Assembly: GCF_003344885.1 (NCBI RefSeq) | Contig: NZ_CP031155.1 | Span: 2,497,327 to 2,561,326, forward strand | Length of the DNA stretch: 64,000 bases | Direction: 5' to 3' | Origin: Altererythrobacter sp. ZODW24 | GTDB taxonomy: Bacteria > Pseudomonadota > Alphaproteobacteria > Sphingomonadales > Sphingomonadaceae | Shown: in pieces, positions 1 to 8,398 of the stretch | Layout of the letters: the number at the start of each line of letters is the position of its first letter | Numbering within the stretch: position 1 is the stretch's first letter | Notes under the pieces: generated by a model | Seen by the model: only the letters and a program-made list of their open reading frames with translations | The model's database searches: none | Told to the model about the DNA's origin: nothing | Program-made: the position numbers and the translations under genes

Positions 1-2
1 GC

Positions 3-410
3 GAAGTAATTGCCGACAAGGCGACCATCCATTCCGACGTGGTTCTAAAAAAGACGCCGAAGATTGACCGCAGCTTCGAACTGCCGCGCGGCCTCTATGT
101 GACTATGGGGGCGTGCTATCTCGGCTTCCTCGCAATCATGGCTTTGGCTGTGTCGACCCCAGGCCTGATCATGCCCATGGCGATAATTGTTGTATTCATC
201 GGAATGTTCTTTGCAGTCCCCGGTATGATGCTGCGTCAAACTCCGAAGGCAGACAAATTCGTGAAGAGCTGGGGGCAGCTCATGTCACGCGGCATCGATA
301 CCAACACCGGACGCCTCGCAGGCTCCGAAGCTGCGGTGCAGATGCTGATCCTCCCGGTGCTCATCGTAGGGTGGGGGCTCGCGATGGCAGTGATTATCGC
401 TCTGGTCTGA
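3..410 (+). CDS. Small membrane protein, 5' end outside window
   Basis: The reading frame is open to the left edge of the window, so the start is probably outside it; the first internal start is a GTG at 39, which would give 123 residues. The protein has a polar N-terminal stretch, two adjacent hydrophobic segments (about residues 20-65 from the GTG), a polar connector, and a third hydrophobic segment ending at the C-terminus. This suggests a three-helix inner-membrane protein. I do not recognise the family. It ends 8 bases before the stop of the convergent fnrL gene. The coding call rests on an intact frame and a sensible membrane topology; the function is unknown. Confidence 0.7.
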   Translation, partial: EVIADKATIHSDVVLKKTPKIDRSFELPRGLYVTMGACYLGFLAIMALAVSTPGLIMPMAIIVVFIGMFFAVPGMMLRQTPKADKFVKSWGQLMSRGIDTNTGRLAGSEAAVQMLILPVLIVGWGLAMAVIIALV

Positions 411-418
411 GCGTTTAA

Positions 419-1099
419 TCAAACCGGTGAGAGAAGCGCGGGGTCGACCAGTTCGATCCCGCGCGAACCGTTGCGGCGGATCGCCCCGGCTTTTTCCAAA
501 CGGGTGATCTGGCGGCTGACGGTTTCAATTGTCAGCCCAAGCATATTCGCCATATCTCCCCGGCTGAGCGGTAGATCGAAGTGATCGGCCGGATGGCAGG
601 GAGACGAGCTGGCGGCATTGGCCAGTGCCAATAGGAACGAACCGACTTTCCCGGCGGCGCTATGTTTACCGGCCAGTTCCATCAATTCGCGGCTGGCATG
701 TAAATCTTCTTGCGAGCGACGCAGCAGTGCGCGGCTTAGCGCCGGATACCGCTCGATTGCGCCCTCGAGATCTACCTTGGCAAAGGTGCAGAGCTTACTG
801 TCGGTGAGGGCCACCACATCATGATGGGCAAATGGTGAGAACAGTTCACCGATAAAGCCCGATGGGTGGACGAGCGCCAAAATGCGTTCGTTCCCGTCTA
901 CGTCTGTTGAACATACCTTCAACGCGCCCGTGACCAGCGTTGCGCAGGCGGCATCTTCGTCGCCTGCGGCAAAAAACATTTCGCCGCGTTTGAGGTTGCG
1001 TGTTCGGCCGGCAGCGGAAAGCACCTCGTGCTCATCCTCGGTCAGAACCGAGCAGGCGGCGCTGTCACGGACGGGGCAGGTGGCGCAAGCGAGGCTCAT
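419..1099 (-). CDS. fnrL: FnrL-type oxygen-sensing Crp/Fnr regulator
   Basis: This 226-residue Crp/Fnr regulator has an N-terminal C-x2-C-x7-C cluster (Cys5, Cys8, Cys16) and a further Cys near residue 108, giving the four ligands expected for an oxygen-labile [4Fe-4S] cluster of the FnrL type. A cyclic-nucleotide-binding-like beta barrel fills roughly residues 20-130. The C-terminal helix-turn-helix carries ETVSRQ, whose E-x2-SR pattern is the FNR recognition set for TTGAT-N4-ATCAA sites. It would switch genes between aerobic and microaerobic life in the cytoplasm. It lies 7 bases downstream of a lipoprotein gene on the same strand, so the two are probably cotranscribed. An AAGGTGA sequence precedes the ATG. 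Confidence 0.88.
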   Translation of the reverse strand: MSLACATCPVRDSAACSVLTEDEHEVLSAAGRTRNLKRGEMFFAAGDEDAACATLVTGALKVCSTDVDGNERILALVHPSGFIGELFSPFAHHDVVALTDSKLCTFAKVDLEGAIERYPALSRALLRRSQEDLHASRELMELAGKHSAAGKVGSFLLALANAASSSPCHPADHFDLPLSRGDMANMLGLTIETVSRQITRLEKAGAIRRNGSRGIELVDPALLSPV

Positions 1100-1106
1100 T
1101 GGAAGC

Positions 1107-1619
1107 TCACCTTACGCTCTGCCCGCGAAGTCTTGCGAGTACCGCGTCTTCTTCAGCGATCAGGCCCAGAACTTCACTGCGGGCCGCTGTGATCGAATCC
1201 AATTGCTGCGCTTCCAGTCGGGCATCAACATAGACCGATTCGATATCGGCTAGGGCAACGGCGGCGCGGCTGCGAATCGATTCGAGATCGGACAGCGCGA
1301 CTTGAGCCGAGGCCCAGCTATCGCTGGCGACTGACGATCTGTTGGCTGAGGAAACAACTCGTGATGTCTTGGGGACCGCTCGTTCGAATTCTGCATGGAT
1401 TGCGGTGGCGGATGCGGTCAAATCTGCAAGACGCCGAATTGTATCTGCGCTGGGCGCTGCCACCGGGGTGGGTAGCGCGGATTCACCCGTGTCGACGGGG
1501 TCAAATGATCCCTGCACACGCTCCACATCACGGATTTCGAGCGAGGGATAGCGGTCTCCGCTTCCGGCGCAGGCGCTTAGGGAAAATAGGGAAATTGCAA
1601 TGACGGCTTTACGTATCAT
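1107..1619 (-). CDS. Putative lipoprotein upstream of fnrL
   Basis: I chose the ATG that starts MIRKAVIAIS because it gives a clean lipoprotein signal peptide: a charged n-region, a short hydrophobic core and an LSAC lipobox with Cys at residue 16. The frame stays open 13 codons further upstream. The mature part is about 155 residues, Ala/Ser-rich, with a long predicted helical region in its second half (many Ala, Glu, Asp and Arg in heptad-like order), compatible with a coiled coil. I do not recognise a family. The short gap to fnrL suggests one transcript, and a periplasmic or outer-membrane location is inferred. Confidence 0.7.
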   Translation of the reverse strand: MIRKAVIAISLFSLSACAGSGDRYPSLEIRDVERVQGSFDPVDTGESALPTPVAAPSADTIRRLADLTASATAIHAEFERAVPKTSRVVSSANRSSVASDSWASAQVALSDLESIRSRAAVALADIESVYVDARLEAQQLDSITAARSEVLGLIAEEDAVLARLRGQSVR

Positions 1620-1744
1620 AGAAACCGCCATAGCAGCTTGCGCAACGCTTGCCAGCAAGACGAAAAAATCAACTGCTAAAACCGGTCACTAAAGTTGACA
1701 GGTCAGGCAGGTTCGCTTAACGGCTCCCATCTTTCCGGCACCCT

Positions 1745-1773
1745 TTGCGGGCCGCCGGCGCATTGTCTATGTA
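1745..1773 (+). promoter_or_regulatory. Candidate promoter for rplU-rpmA
   Basis: TTGCGG (1745-1750) and TATGTA (1768-1773) are separated by 17 bases and would place a transcript start about 55 bases before the rplU ATG. A second, weaker option uses the exact TTGACA at 1695-1700, with only a poor -10 (TAACGG) after it. Either would serve the ribosomal protein operon. This is inferred from sequence alone. Confidence 0.35.
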
Positions 1774-1835
1774 AAGCCTTCGCAAGATGGCGATGCCGGA
1801 TGATGCGACACACGACAATGAACGGATAGAACACC

Positions 1836-2375
1836 ATGTTCGCAGTAGTGCGCACTGGCGGCAAACAGTATCGGGTTGCTGCCGGAGACAAAATCGCGGT
1901 TGAAAAGCTTGCTGGCGAAGCAGGCGATACCATTTCGCTGGGCGACGTTTTGATGGCAGGCGATGCCGACGGCGTTAAGGATGCGGCCAAGGTCGCAGTC
2001 TCAGCTGAAATCATCGCTCAGGCGAAGAGTGAGAAGGTTGTCGTTTTCAAGAAGCGTCGCCGTCACAACTATCGTCGCAAGGCAGGCCACCGTCAGCAGA
2101 TGACGCTTCTGCGCATCATGGCTGTCGGCGATTCAAAGGCTCCTAAGAAGGCTGCTGCTGCGAAGTCAGAAGAAGCTCCTAAGAAGGAAGCCAAGGCCGC
2201 CGCTCCTAAGAAGGAAGCAGCCAAGAAGGCACCGGCGAAGAAGGCAGCCCCTAAGGCTGACGACAAGCCAGCAGCCAAGAAGGCCGCTCCTAAGAAGGAA
2301 GCAGCGCCTAAGAAGGCCGCAGCCGCCAAGAAACCAGCTGCGAAGAAAACCGCAGCGAAAAAGAAGGCCGATTGA
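1836..2375 (+). CDS. rplU: Ribosomal protein bL21 with long Lys/Ala-rich C-terminal tail
   Basis: Residues 1-103 form a standard bL21, starting [14 protein letters not shown] and including the basic [16 protein letters not shown] patch, which binds 23S rRNA in the large subunit. The protein continues for about 75 more residues of almost pure Ala, Lys, Pro and Glu, with repeats of the type APKKEA. This resembles the tail of histone H1 and is absent from E. coli L21 (103 residues). The tail is in frame and precedes rpmA by 29 bases, so it is not an artefact of a missed stop. It is likely disordered and strongly cationic. The rplU-rpmA order is the usual one. Confidence 0.96.
   Translation: MFAVVRTGGKQYRVAAGDKIAVEKLAGEAGDTISLGDVLMAGDADGVKDAAKVAVSAEIIAQAKSEKVVVFKKRRRHNYRRKAGHRQQMTLLRIMAVGDSKAPKKAAAAKSEEAPKKEAKAAAPKKEAAKKAPAKKAAPKADDKPAAKKAAPKKEAAPKKAAAAKKPAAKKTAAKKKAD
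2142..2316 (+). repeat. Five copies of CCTAAGAAGG encoding the L21 tail
   Basis: The ten-base word CCTAAGAAGG occurs exactly at 2142, 2178, 2205, 2289 and 2307, each time encoding Pro-Lys-Lys. A degenerate copy (CCCTAAGGC) lies near 2250. The near-identical codon choice suggests the tail grew by local duplication. Confidence 0.85.
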
Positions 2376-2404
2376 GGCCTCAATAGAATTCGGAGTATTT
2401 CGCA

Positions 2405-2674
2405 ATGGCACATAAAAAAGCAGGCGGCTCATCGCGCAACGGTCGCGATTCAGCAGGTCGCCGTCTTGGCGTGAAGAAGTTCGGTAGCCAGGAAGTCGTT
2501 CCAGGCAACATTATCGTGCGCCAGCGCGGTACCAAGTTCTATGCTGGCGCGAACGTCGGCATGGGCAAGGATCACACATTGTTCGCCCTCGAAGGCGGCC
2601 GTGTACGATTCCACTCCGGCAAACTAGCCCGCAAATACGTCTCCGTAGACGTGATGGCAGAAGCCGCCGAATAA
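2405..2674 (+). CDS. rpmA: Ribosomal protein bL27
   Basis: This 89-residue protein begins [16 protein letters not shown], the conserved N-terminus of bL27 that reaches the peptidyl-transferase centre. It continues with the family core ([24 protein letters not shown]). The protein acts in the large ribosomal subunit. It lies 29 bases after rplU, in the classical pair. In many proteobacteria obgE follows, but here a GNAT acetyltransferase comes next and no obgE is seen in the window. Confidence 0.97.
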   Translation: MAHKKAGGSSRNGRDSAGRRLGVKKFGSQEVVPGNIIVRQRGTKFYAGANVGMGKDHTLFALEGGRVRFHSGKLARKYVSVDVMAEAAE

Positions 2675-2692
2675 TCGGACGACTCAATAAAA

Positions 2693-2714
2693 GGGCCGTC
2701 CACCAGGATGGCCC
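2693..2714 (+). terminator. Probable rplU-rpmA terminator hairpin
   Basis: GGGCCGTCC pairs with GGATGGCCC (9 bp with one G-U) around an ACCA loop, starting 18 bases after the rpmA stop. No clear T-run follows, so termination could be imperfect. Confidence 0.5.
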
Positions 2715-2736
2715 CGCCAAGCAGTGATTTGGCGTT

Positions 2737-2782
2737 ACGAGGGAGACGGGGCCACCTTTTACGAGGGGTCCGTCTCCCTCGT
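2737..2782. repeat. Perfect 13-bp inverted repeat in the rpmA-GNAT gap
   Basis: ACGAGGGAGACGG (2737-2749) is exactly matched by its reverse complement at 2770-2782 across a 20-base spacer. It follows the terminator-like hairpin and sits about 80 bases before the GNAT start. It could be a strong RNA hairpin, a processing site or an operator. A further copy of the word TCCCTCG occurs at about 2793. The 188-base gap holds no credible ORF. Confidence 0.75.
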
Positions 2783-2862
2783 CGCATTTCTAGCTCCCTC
2801 GCAATGAAAACGTCACGCAGCTGCATTATCGCGCAGCTGTAGGGGGCGAGAGGAGTTCGACA

Positions 2863-3408
2863 ATGTTTATCCGCACCGACAGGTTGTTCCTGCGGCCCGC
2901 CTTTCCCGAAGATTGGCAAGCGATGTATAACCGGCTGGATGATGAGGGCATTGTCCGCAATCTGGCGCGTGCGCCGTGGCCTTATCGCGCGGAAGACGCC
3001 CAAGCCTTTGCCAAACGAGCGCAAGACCCGTGGCGGCCCGGCTTTGTTATCACCATGCCTGGCGCGGACGGTACGCCCATGGTGGGCCAAATGGGCCTCG
3101 GCGATGACGAAGGCGATACGCAGATCGGCTATTGGATTGCTCGCCCTTACTGGGGCCGGGGCATCGCTAGCGAGGCAGGTGCTGCGGTGCTGGAAGTCGC
3201 GCGGATGCTGGGCCACAAGCGCCTTGTGGCGGGGCACTTTACCGATAACCCCGCATCGGGCCGTGTCCTATCGAAACTCGGCTTCCGCTCCACCGGCGAA
3301 ATCCGCATGGATTTCAGTTGTGGCCGCGGCGCGAAGGCACCTGCGATGCGTTATGAAATGCAACTGGGTGAGGACAGCGAAGAATGCGAGGTGATGCGCG
3401 CGGCTTAA
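2863..3408 (+). CDS. GNAT family N-acetyltransferase (RimJ/RimL-like)
   Basis: This 181-residue protein starts RTDRLFLRPAFPEDW, the typical opening of RimJ/RimL-type GNAT proteins. The acetyl-CoA pyrophosphate-binding region is seen as YWGRGIASEAG (Q/R-x-x-G-x-G/A type), followed by HFTDNPASGRVLSKLGF, where the Asn and the LGF motif are diagnostic. The substrate could be a ribosomal protein N-terminus or a small amine and cannot be told from sequence. It directly follows rpmA on the same strand after the two hairpins. GAGAGGAG upstream is a good ribosome binding site. Confidence 0.88.
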   Translation: MFIRTDRLFLRPAFPEDWQAMYNRLDDEGIVRNLARAPWPYRAEDAQAFAKRAQDPWRPGFVITMPGADGTPMVGQMGLGDDEGDTQIGYWIARPYWGRGIASEAGAAVLEVARMLGHKRLVAGHFTDNPASGRVLSKLGFRSTGEIRMDFSCGRGAKAPAMRYEMQLGEDSEECEVMRAA

Positions 3409-3511
3409 ACCCCGCGCGCATTCACACTTTTGCACCGCACACTTGCAGGGGAGAACGGGTGGTTCTACTCCTTTGCAGACCAAGCAGGCTGACAATCGAG
3501 ACCCGATACAA

Positions 3512-4102
3512 ATGACCACTCGCCGCCGCCTATCGCCTGAGGAAAGCCGCCGCACCGCGCTTGAAGCTGCACGTGCGCTGCTGATCGAAACTGGGCCGCA
3601 GTCTGTGACTTTGAAGGCCGTGGCCTCAAGGATCGGGCGCACCCATGCCAATTTGCTCCACCATTTCGGTTCTGCGTCAGGTTTGCAGAAAGCACTCGCC
3701 AAACATCTCGCAGCAGTAATTTGCGCCACGATCCGCGAGGCGGTCTTCGCTCAGCGCGCGGGGCTAGGCAGTCCGCGCGAGATCGTTGATTTGACCTTTG
3801 ACGCATTTGACCGCGAGGGCGCGGGGGCGTTGGCTTCGTGGATGCAAATCTCGGGCAATGAAGATGCACTTGATCCGATTGTCGAGACGATTCACGAACT
3901 GGTTGACGAGCTTGCTGGTGGTCATGAGGACGCCGAACCGCTCCATAAGACTACGCTTACGCTAGTGCTTATGGCGCTGGGTGATGCGTTGATGGGCTCC
4001 GCCATGTCGCAGGCGCTGGGATTGCCGCGTGACGAAGCGCGCAATGCTGCCGCCGCCATGCTGGACCGCTCGATTGAAGAAAACGGCGTTCTAGCGGGTT
4101 AA
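3512..4102 (+). CDS. TetR family transcriptional regulator
   Basis: The chosen ATG begins MTTRRRLSPEESRR; the frame runs 23 codons further upstream but that part looks non-coding. Residues about 10-60 form a TetR-type helix-turn-helix: RRTALEAARALLIETG, then VTLKAVASRIGRTHANLLHHFGS. The rest is an all-helical ligand/dimer domain. The target is unknown; such proteins often repress a neighbour, but neither flanking gene is an obvious efflux or degradation gene. Its stop overlaps the stop of the convergent ygfZ gene by 4 bases. Confidence 0.85.
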   Translation: MTTRRRLSPEESRRTALEAARALLIETGPQSVTLKAVASRIGRTHANLLHHFGSASGLQKALAKHLAAVICATIREAVFAQRAGLGSPREIVDLTFDAFDREGAGALASWMQISGNEDALDPIVETIHELVDELAGGHEDAEPLHKTTLTLVLMALGDALMGSAMSQALGLPRDEARNAAAAMLDRSIEENGVLAG

Positions 4103-4827
4103 AGCTTCAACCAAATTGGTGCGAGGTCCGGTTCAAGATCAGCGACTCGTAGATGGTCGATCGCGAGGCCGAGGTCAGGATAAGCGATCCGGCGGCGTTT
4201 TTCGTCCGAGCGATCAAGCGGAACCACCAGCAAGCGGCGATTTATCTTCTGTCGCCAGTTCATCCGCGCAGTGTTCTCTTGCCCGACGTAGCAGCCCTTT
4301 TCAAAATTCACGCCCTGCAGTTCGGCCGCATTGCATTCCAGCCATAACGTTTCGCCGTCGCCCAATTCGGCGCGGCCCTCGGGAACTGCGAGTGAAAGCC
4401 GGTGAGCGTGCCATTCGGTATCGGCGGCAGCATCGCTATCGGAAGTGGGCGCAAGCCAGCGTGTTCCCAGATCACCGAGCCGCGGGTCTGGCACACCATG
4501 ATCGCCGGCTTCTTTCTGCCAATGGACGCCCAAGCCTTCATCGACCTCGATCGAAACCTTGCGGCGCAGACGGTATAGAGAAAGGCGTTTGACGAGCGCT
4601 GGCGCGGCATCCGCTTCGCAATCAATCAGCAATGCGCCGTTTTCACCGGGCCACACCATGAAATCGAACAGCGCCTTGCCCTGCGGCGTCAGCAGCGCTG
4701 TCCAGACAGGCAGTACTCCAGCAACATCGCTGGTGACGAGCCCTTGCAAGAAATCGGTTACGTGTTCGCCAGCCTCGCTCGGAGCGAGGCGAATTACGGC
4801 GCGATCAAACAATCTGGTTGCAGTCAT
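4099..4827 (-). CDS. ygfZ: Folate-binding YgfZ-like protein (Fe-S cluster maintenance)
   Basis: This 242-residue protein has the YgfZ signature KGCYVGQE around the single conserved cysteine, preceded by an N-terminal GcvT-like domain (FLQGLVTSDV; LLTPQGKALFDFMV). In E. coli, YgfZ binds tetrahydrofolate and supports repair or assembly of certain Fe-S enzymes such as MiaB. The start was placed at MTATRLF, because upstream codons would run towards the divergent pyrC gene. Only 38 bases separate the two start codons, so each promoter must lie partly inside the other gene's 5' region. Confidence 0.88.
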   Translation of the reverse strand: MTATRLFDRAVIRLAPSEAGEHVTDFLQGLVTSDVAGVLPVWTALLTPQGKALFDFMVWPGENGALLIDCEADAAPALVKRLSLYRLRRKVSIEVDEGLGVHWQKEAGDHGVPDPRLGDLGTRWLAPTSDSDAAADTEWHAHRLSLAVPEGRAELGDGETLWLECNAAELQGVNFEKGCYVGQENTARMNWRQKINRRLLVVPLDRSDEKRRRIAYPDLGLAIDHLRVADLEPDLAPIWLKL

Positions 4828-4865
4828 GGGTGACAGATAGGTGCGTAGACCATTAAGGGGAAGGC

Positions 4866-5915
4866 ATGAGCGCACCGGCAACAGATTCGATCACCATCCG
4901 CCGCCCCGATGATTGGCATGTCCACTTGCGTGACGGGGATATTATGCAAGGCGTCGTGGCGCATACGGCCAAGCAGTTTGCCCGCGCGATTGTGATGCCG
5001 AACCTATCACCGCCAGTGACCGGTGCAGCAGCGGCGGTCGCCTATCGCGAGCGGATCGAAGCGGCTTTGCCAGCCGATATGAATTTCACGCCGCTGATGA
5101 CCTGTTATCTGACTGACGCCAGCGATCCGGATGAAATGGAGCACGGGTTCAAATCGGGCGCATTCGTCGCGGCGAAACTTTATCCGGCCAATGCGACGAC
5201 CAATTCAGCGCATGGTGTCAGCGACATTTCGGCTATTCGTCCTGCGCTGGAGCGGATGCAGAAAATTGGAATGCCGCTGCTCGTCCACGGCGAAGTCACA
5301 GACCATGATGTCGATATTTTCGACCGTGAGGCTGTATTTATCGAGCGCACTATGGCCGGGATCGTGCGTGATATGCCTGGGCTCAAGGTCGTGTTCGAGC
5401 ATATCACTACGGCTGATGCGGTAGCTTTTGTCGATGCCAGCGGCCCGCAAGTGGCCGCGACCATCACGCCGCAGCATTTGCATATCAACCGCAATGCCAT
5501 GCTCGTGGGCGGAATGCGTCCGCACGCTTATTGCCTGCCTGTCGCCAAGCGCGAGAAGCACAGGCTGGCATTGCGTAAAGCAGCGACGTCAGGCTCCGAG
5601 AAGTATTTCCTTGGCACAGACAGCGCGCCGCATGCGGTTGAGGCGAAGGAATCGGCCTGCGGCTGTGCGGGCATCTTCAACGCGCCCTTCGCCATCGAAA
5701 GCTATGCCGCTGTATTCGATGAAGAAGACGCGCTGCATAAACTCGAAGGCTTCGCCAGCCTAAACGGCCCAAAATTCTACGGACTGCCGGTGAATGAAGA
5801 CACGATCACGCTCGAAAGGGCGCCGCATGAAGTGCCAGCATCAATTGATGCAAATGGCACCAGCGTCGTTCCATTCCATGCTGGCGAAACGCTCAGCTGG
5901 CGGCTGAGGCCTTAA
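4866..5915 (+). CDS. pyrC: Dihydroorotase (type II)
   Basis: This 349-residue dihydroorotase closes carbamoyl-aspartate to dihydroorotate in pyrimidine synthesis. Metal-site motifs are clear: DWHVHLRDG with His18 and His20, [13 protein letters not shown] containing the carboxylated Lys, LLVHGEV and VFEHITT with the other His ligands, and the catalytic Asp in GTDSAPH. Length and motifs match the E. coli PyrC class rather than PyrC/PyrX of the aspartate transcarbamoylase complex. GGGGAAGG just before the ATG is a strong ribosome binding site. The 3' end overlaps convergent rarD by 23 bases. Confidence 0.97.
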   Translation: MSAPATDSITIRRPDDWHVHLRDGDIMQGVVAHTAKQFARAIVMPNLSPPVTGAAAAVAYRERIEAALPADMNFTPLMTCYLTDASDPDEMEHGFKSGAFVAAKLYPANATTNSAHGVSDISAIRPALERMQKIGMPLLVHGEVTDHDVDIFDREAVFIERTMAGIVRDMPGLKVVFEHITTADAVAFVDASGPQVAATITPQHLHINRNAMLVGGMRPHAYCLPVAKREKHRLALRKAATSGSEKYFLGTDSAPHAVEAKESACGCAGIFNAPFAIESYAAVFDEEDALHKLEGFASLNGPKFYGLPVNEDTITLERAPHEVPASIDANGTSVVPFHAGETLSWRLRP

Positions 5916-6810
5916 CAGCGATACGGCTGCGCTGGACAATATCCCAAACGAAAATCGCCGCTGCGCTCCAGATCATGACGAAACAGGCGAGCTGTACCAG
6001 CTGCAGCTCTTCCTCGAATACGGTCAGGCCCAGAATAAACACGATCGTCGGCGCGAGAAACTGGATGAAGCCGAGCGTCGAGTAGTTCATCCGGCGTGCC
6101 GCAATTGCGAAGAGCAGCAACGGTATCGCGGTTAGCGCGCCGCCCAACATGATCGACAGCGTCAATTCGGCACTAACCGCAACAGCGGATCCATCGGGGC
6201 CTGCTGCGAACACCCAAGCGATGCCGAGGGCCAGTGGCAATAGCAGCGCTGATTCGATCGTCAGGCCAGGCAGGGCGCCCACGGCGACCTGCTTGCGCAA
6301 CAGGCCATAGGTGGCGAAACTGCCTGCAAGCGTAAGGCTGATCCACAAGGTTGTCAGCGCCCCGCCCAACAGCAACGCGATGCCTGCCGCCGCTAGCCCG
6401 GCAGCGAACCACTGCCGCCGCGTCAACACCTCGCCAAGGAAAACGGTACCCAGCACCACATTGAGCAGCGGGTTTATGTAATAGCCAAGGCTGGCAGCAT
6501 AGACGTTGCCGTTCTGGATCGCCCAGACATAGACGAACCAGTTCACCCCGATCAGCGTCGCGCTACCCAAAAGTGTCAAGATCACGCGCCGATCGGTCAG
6601 TGCTGCGCGGATTTCCGGCATTTGTCGCCGCAGCATCACGATCAACAGGCAGATCGGTACCGTAAAGATTATCCGCCATGCGACGAACTCCGTCGGCGGA
6701 ACCACCTGCACCAATATCAAATAGAGTGGGAGGAAGCCCCACATCACGTAAGCGCTCAGCGCAGCGAGCAGTCCCGTGCGGTCCGGTGTTGAGGTCTGCG
6801 GTGTGGGCAA
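5893..6810 (-). CDS. rarD: RarD-like EamA-family transporter
   Basis: This 305-residue protein has about ten hydrophobic segments in the two-repeat pattern of drug/metabolite transporters. It carries the RarD-type opening ([18 protein letters not shown]), [24 protein letters not shown] and [15 protein letters not shown]. coli RarD was linked to chloramphenicol sensitivity, but the true substrate of this subfamily is uncertain. It acts in the inner membrane. No coupling with neighbours is apparent; it is convergent with pyrC. Confidence 0.9.
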   Translation of the reverse strand: MPTPQTSTPDRTGLLAALSAYVMWGFLPLYLILVQVVPPTEFVAWRIIFTVPICLLIVMLRRQMPEIRAALTDRRVILTLLGSATLIGVNWFVYVWAIQNGNVYAASLGYYINPLLNVVLGTVFLGEVLTRRQWFAAGLAAAGIALLLGGALTTLWISLTLAGSFATYGLLRKQVAVGALPGLTIESALLLPLALGIAWVFAAGPDGSAVAVSAELTLSIMLGGALTAIPLLLFAIAARRMNYSTLGFIQFLAPTIVFILGLTVFEEELQLVQLACFVMIWSAAAIFVWDIVQRSRIAVKASAAS

Positions 6811-6958
6811 AACGGCGGCTCCAGCAAGCGAAGACGGCGTCTAGGGGCTGGTCCTTCAGTCCGCAAGCGCCGTGGATAGCGTCAAATGCAATCGGTTCAT
6901 CGGTTAAAACCACACAGCTCACCGCCAATTATCGTTCCTGACACCACAGTTGTAGTTT

Positions 6959-6986
6959 GTTCAGGAAAGCAGTCCTATTTCTGAAC
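6959..6986. repeat. Weak dyad in the 233-base rarD/glycine-zipper gap
   Basis: GTTCAGgAAA and TTTCTGAAC form a near-perfect inverted repeat with one bulged G, about 60 bases before the next gene's start. It could be an operator for that gene. Nothing else recognisable was found between 6811 and 7043, the longest gap in this part of the window. Confidence 0.3.
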
Positions 6987-7043
6987 AGGTCGGACGAGAT
7001 AGCAACATCGAGTCGCCCGAATGAGCAGAAAAAGGTAAGCATT

Positions 7044-7493
7044 ATGAGCACGTTCACAATGAAATCCGCCGCAATAGCTCTGGCCATTCCAAGCCTCGCT
7101 TTTGCCGTTCCCGCAGCTGCTGCGACACCAGCGCAGTCAGTGCAGGGCACTTCGCAAGCTGCCACTTATGGCGCATCGATCCCTGGCGCAGAAATTTACG
7201 AGCACGGCCGCCACAAGCGTTACAAGCGTGGCCACAGCCACCGCCGCGATTACCGCAGTAACCGCCGCTATGACGAGCGCGTCGGTCGCAACACCCGCGT
7301 ATGGCAGGGCGATGATGGCCGGTATTATTGCCGCAAGGAAAACGGCACGACCGGTCTGTTGATCGGCGGCGTTGTCGGCGGCCTGGCCGGACGCGAAATC
7401 GCCCGTGACCGCACACTTGGCGCCATTATCGGCGCAGCTGGCGGCGCGCTGCTTGGCCGGGCGATTGATCGCAGCAACTCCCGCTGCCGCTAA
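7044..7493 (+). CDS. Exported glycine-zipper protein
   Basis: The ATG chosen begins MSTFTMKSAAIALAIP, preceded by AAAAAGGTAAGC; it yields a signal peptide cleaved after an AAA motif near residue 28. The mature protein has a very basic Arg/His/Tyr-rich middle (residues about 50-85), then a short YYC-containing segment. It ends in a glycine-zipper hairpin: LLIGGVVGGLAGREIARDRTLG followed by IIGAAGGALLGRAIDR. Such 2TM glycine-zipper proteins (PF05433-like) sit in the envelope, often in the outer membrane, and are stress-linked in other bacteria. The exact role is unknown. A strong hairpin follows the gene. Confidence 0.82.
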   Translation: MSTFTMKSAAIALAIPSLAFAVPAAAATPAQSVQGTSQAATYGASIPGAEIYEHGRHKRYKRGHSHRRDYRSNRRYDERVGRNTRVWQGDDGRYYCRKENGTTGLLIGGVVGGLAGREIARDRTLGAIIGAAGGALLGRAIDRSNSRCR

Positions 7494-7558
7494 GCCCACA
7501 ACCAGTTTTCGGTCATACGCCACCGTAGGGCCGAAATCACGGACTGCACCATCCGTGT

Positions 7559-7592
7559 GAAGGCGTCTTTCCCGCAAGGGGAGGGCGCCTTC
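7559..7592 (+). terminator. 15-bp hairpin with GCAA tetraloop
   Basis: Starting 66 bases after the upstream stop, GAAGGCG and CGCCTTC close a continuous 15-bp stem (several G-U pairs inside) capped by a GNRA-type GCAA loop. The short T-rich sequence TATCATTT follows. It is a likely terminator for the glycine-zipper gene. Confidence 0.7.
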
Positions 7593-7657
7593 TATCATTT
7601 GCGGTTCCATCAGGCCGGGTCAGCGATTCCTTAACGGGCGCCGCGTATGAGGTGAGC

Positions 7658-8392
7658 ATGATCGAGCCTCGTCTCAGAACTATGGCACTCCGCGCAGCCG
7701 TTACGTCTTGCCTGCTGCTGGCTGCTTGCAGCGATTCCGAGGTCGAACTTCCCGCTCATCCCGATGATCCGATCATGTCACGCGCCCTTGGTGAAAGCAT
7801 GATGATTGATCCTGACCTTACCGGCCAGAACCAAGCCAATGCCGCGATTTCCGATGGTTCGCGTGATGGCTCTCTGCCGCCGCTGAATGTATCGCCAGAT
7901 GCGATATCGAAGGCCCGCGCGGAAGCTATCGATCAGGTCGGCGGCCTCGCAGAAATGCGCTCGATTGGTAGTCCTGCCGAAGTGACGGGCGAAGACGACC
8001 AACCGCTACCGCCGACACTGGTTGCGCGCATGGCGAAGTCAAAATTTGTAACGGGCGAGTGTGCCGGCAAGGCGAGTTATACCACTGCATGGGCGGCCAG
8101 AATGCCCGAGGCGCTGCCGGTCTATCCGCACGGCGCAGTGCAATCGGCAGCGGGAATCGCTGGGGGAACTTGCAGCACCAAGGCGGTGAACTTCCGCACC
8201 CCAGTACCTTTACCCGATGTGCTGGATTTCTATTTCACCAAGGCGGCCAAGGCTGGTTTCAAAACCGAGTTCAGCCAGATTGGCGGGGAACAAGTCTTGA
8301 GCGGGAAGAAGGGCGGCGAGAGCTTCGCGGTTTACGCACGAACTGTATCTGCCGGAATCGCCGGAATTGACTTGGTGACCAGCGGAATCTGA
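7658..8392 (+). CDS. Putative lipoprotein, unknown function
   Basis: From the ATG following GAGGTGAGC the protein has 244 residues. An LLLAAC lipobox with Cys near residue 24 marks it as a lipoprotein; a GTG 6 bases upstream is an alternative start. The first half is acidic and low-complexity. The second half contains LPVYPHGAVQ and a VLDFYFTKAAKAGF segment, a pattern seen in small periplasmic domains of sphingomonads, with two cysteines (GEC, GTC) that may form a disulfide. I do not recognise a named family. It ends 6 bases from the stop of the convergent astD gene. Confidence 0.75.
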   Translation: MIEPRLRTMALRAAVTSCLLLAACSDSEVELPAHPDDPIMSRALGESMMIDPDLTGQNQANAAISDGSRDGSLPPLNVSPDAISKARAEAIDQVGGLAEMRSIGSPAEVTGEDDQPLPPTLVARMAKSKFVTGECAGKASYTTAWAARMPEALPVYPHGAVQSAAGIAGGTCSTKAVNFRTPVPLPDVLDFYFTKAAKAGFKTEFSQIGGEQVLSGKKGGESFAVYARTVSAGIAGIDLVTSGI

Positions 8393-8398
8393 CGTGCC

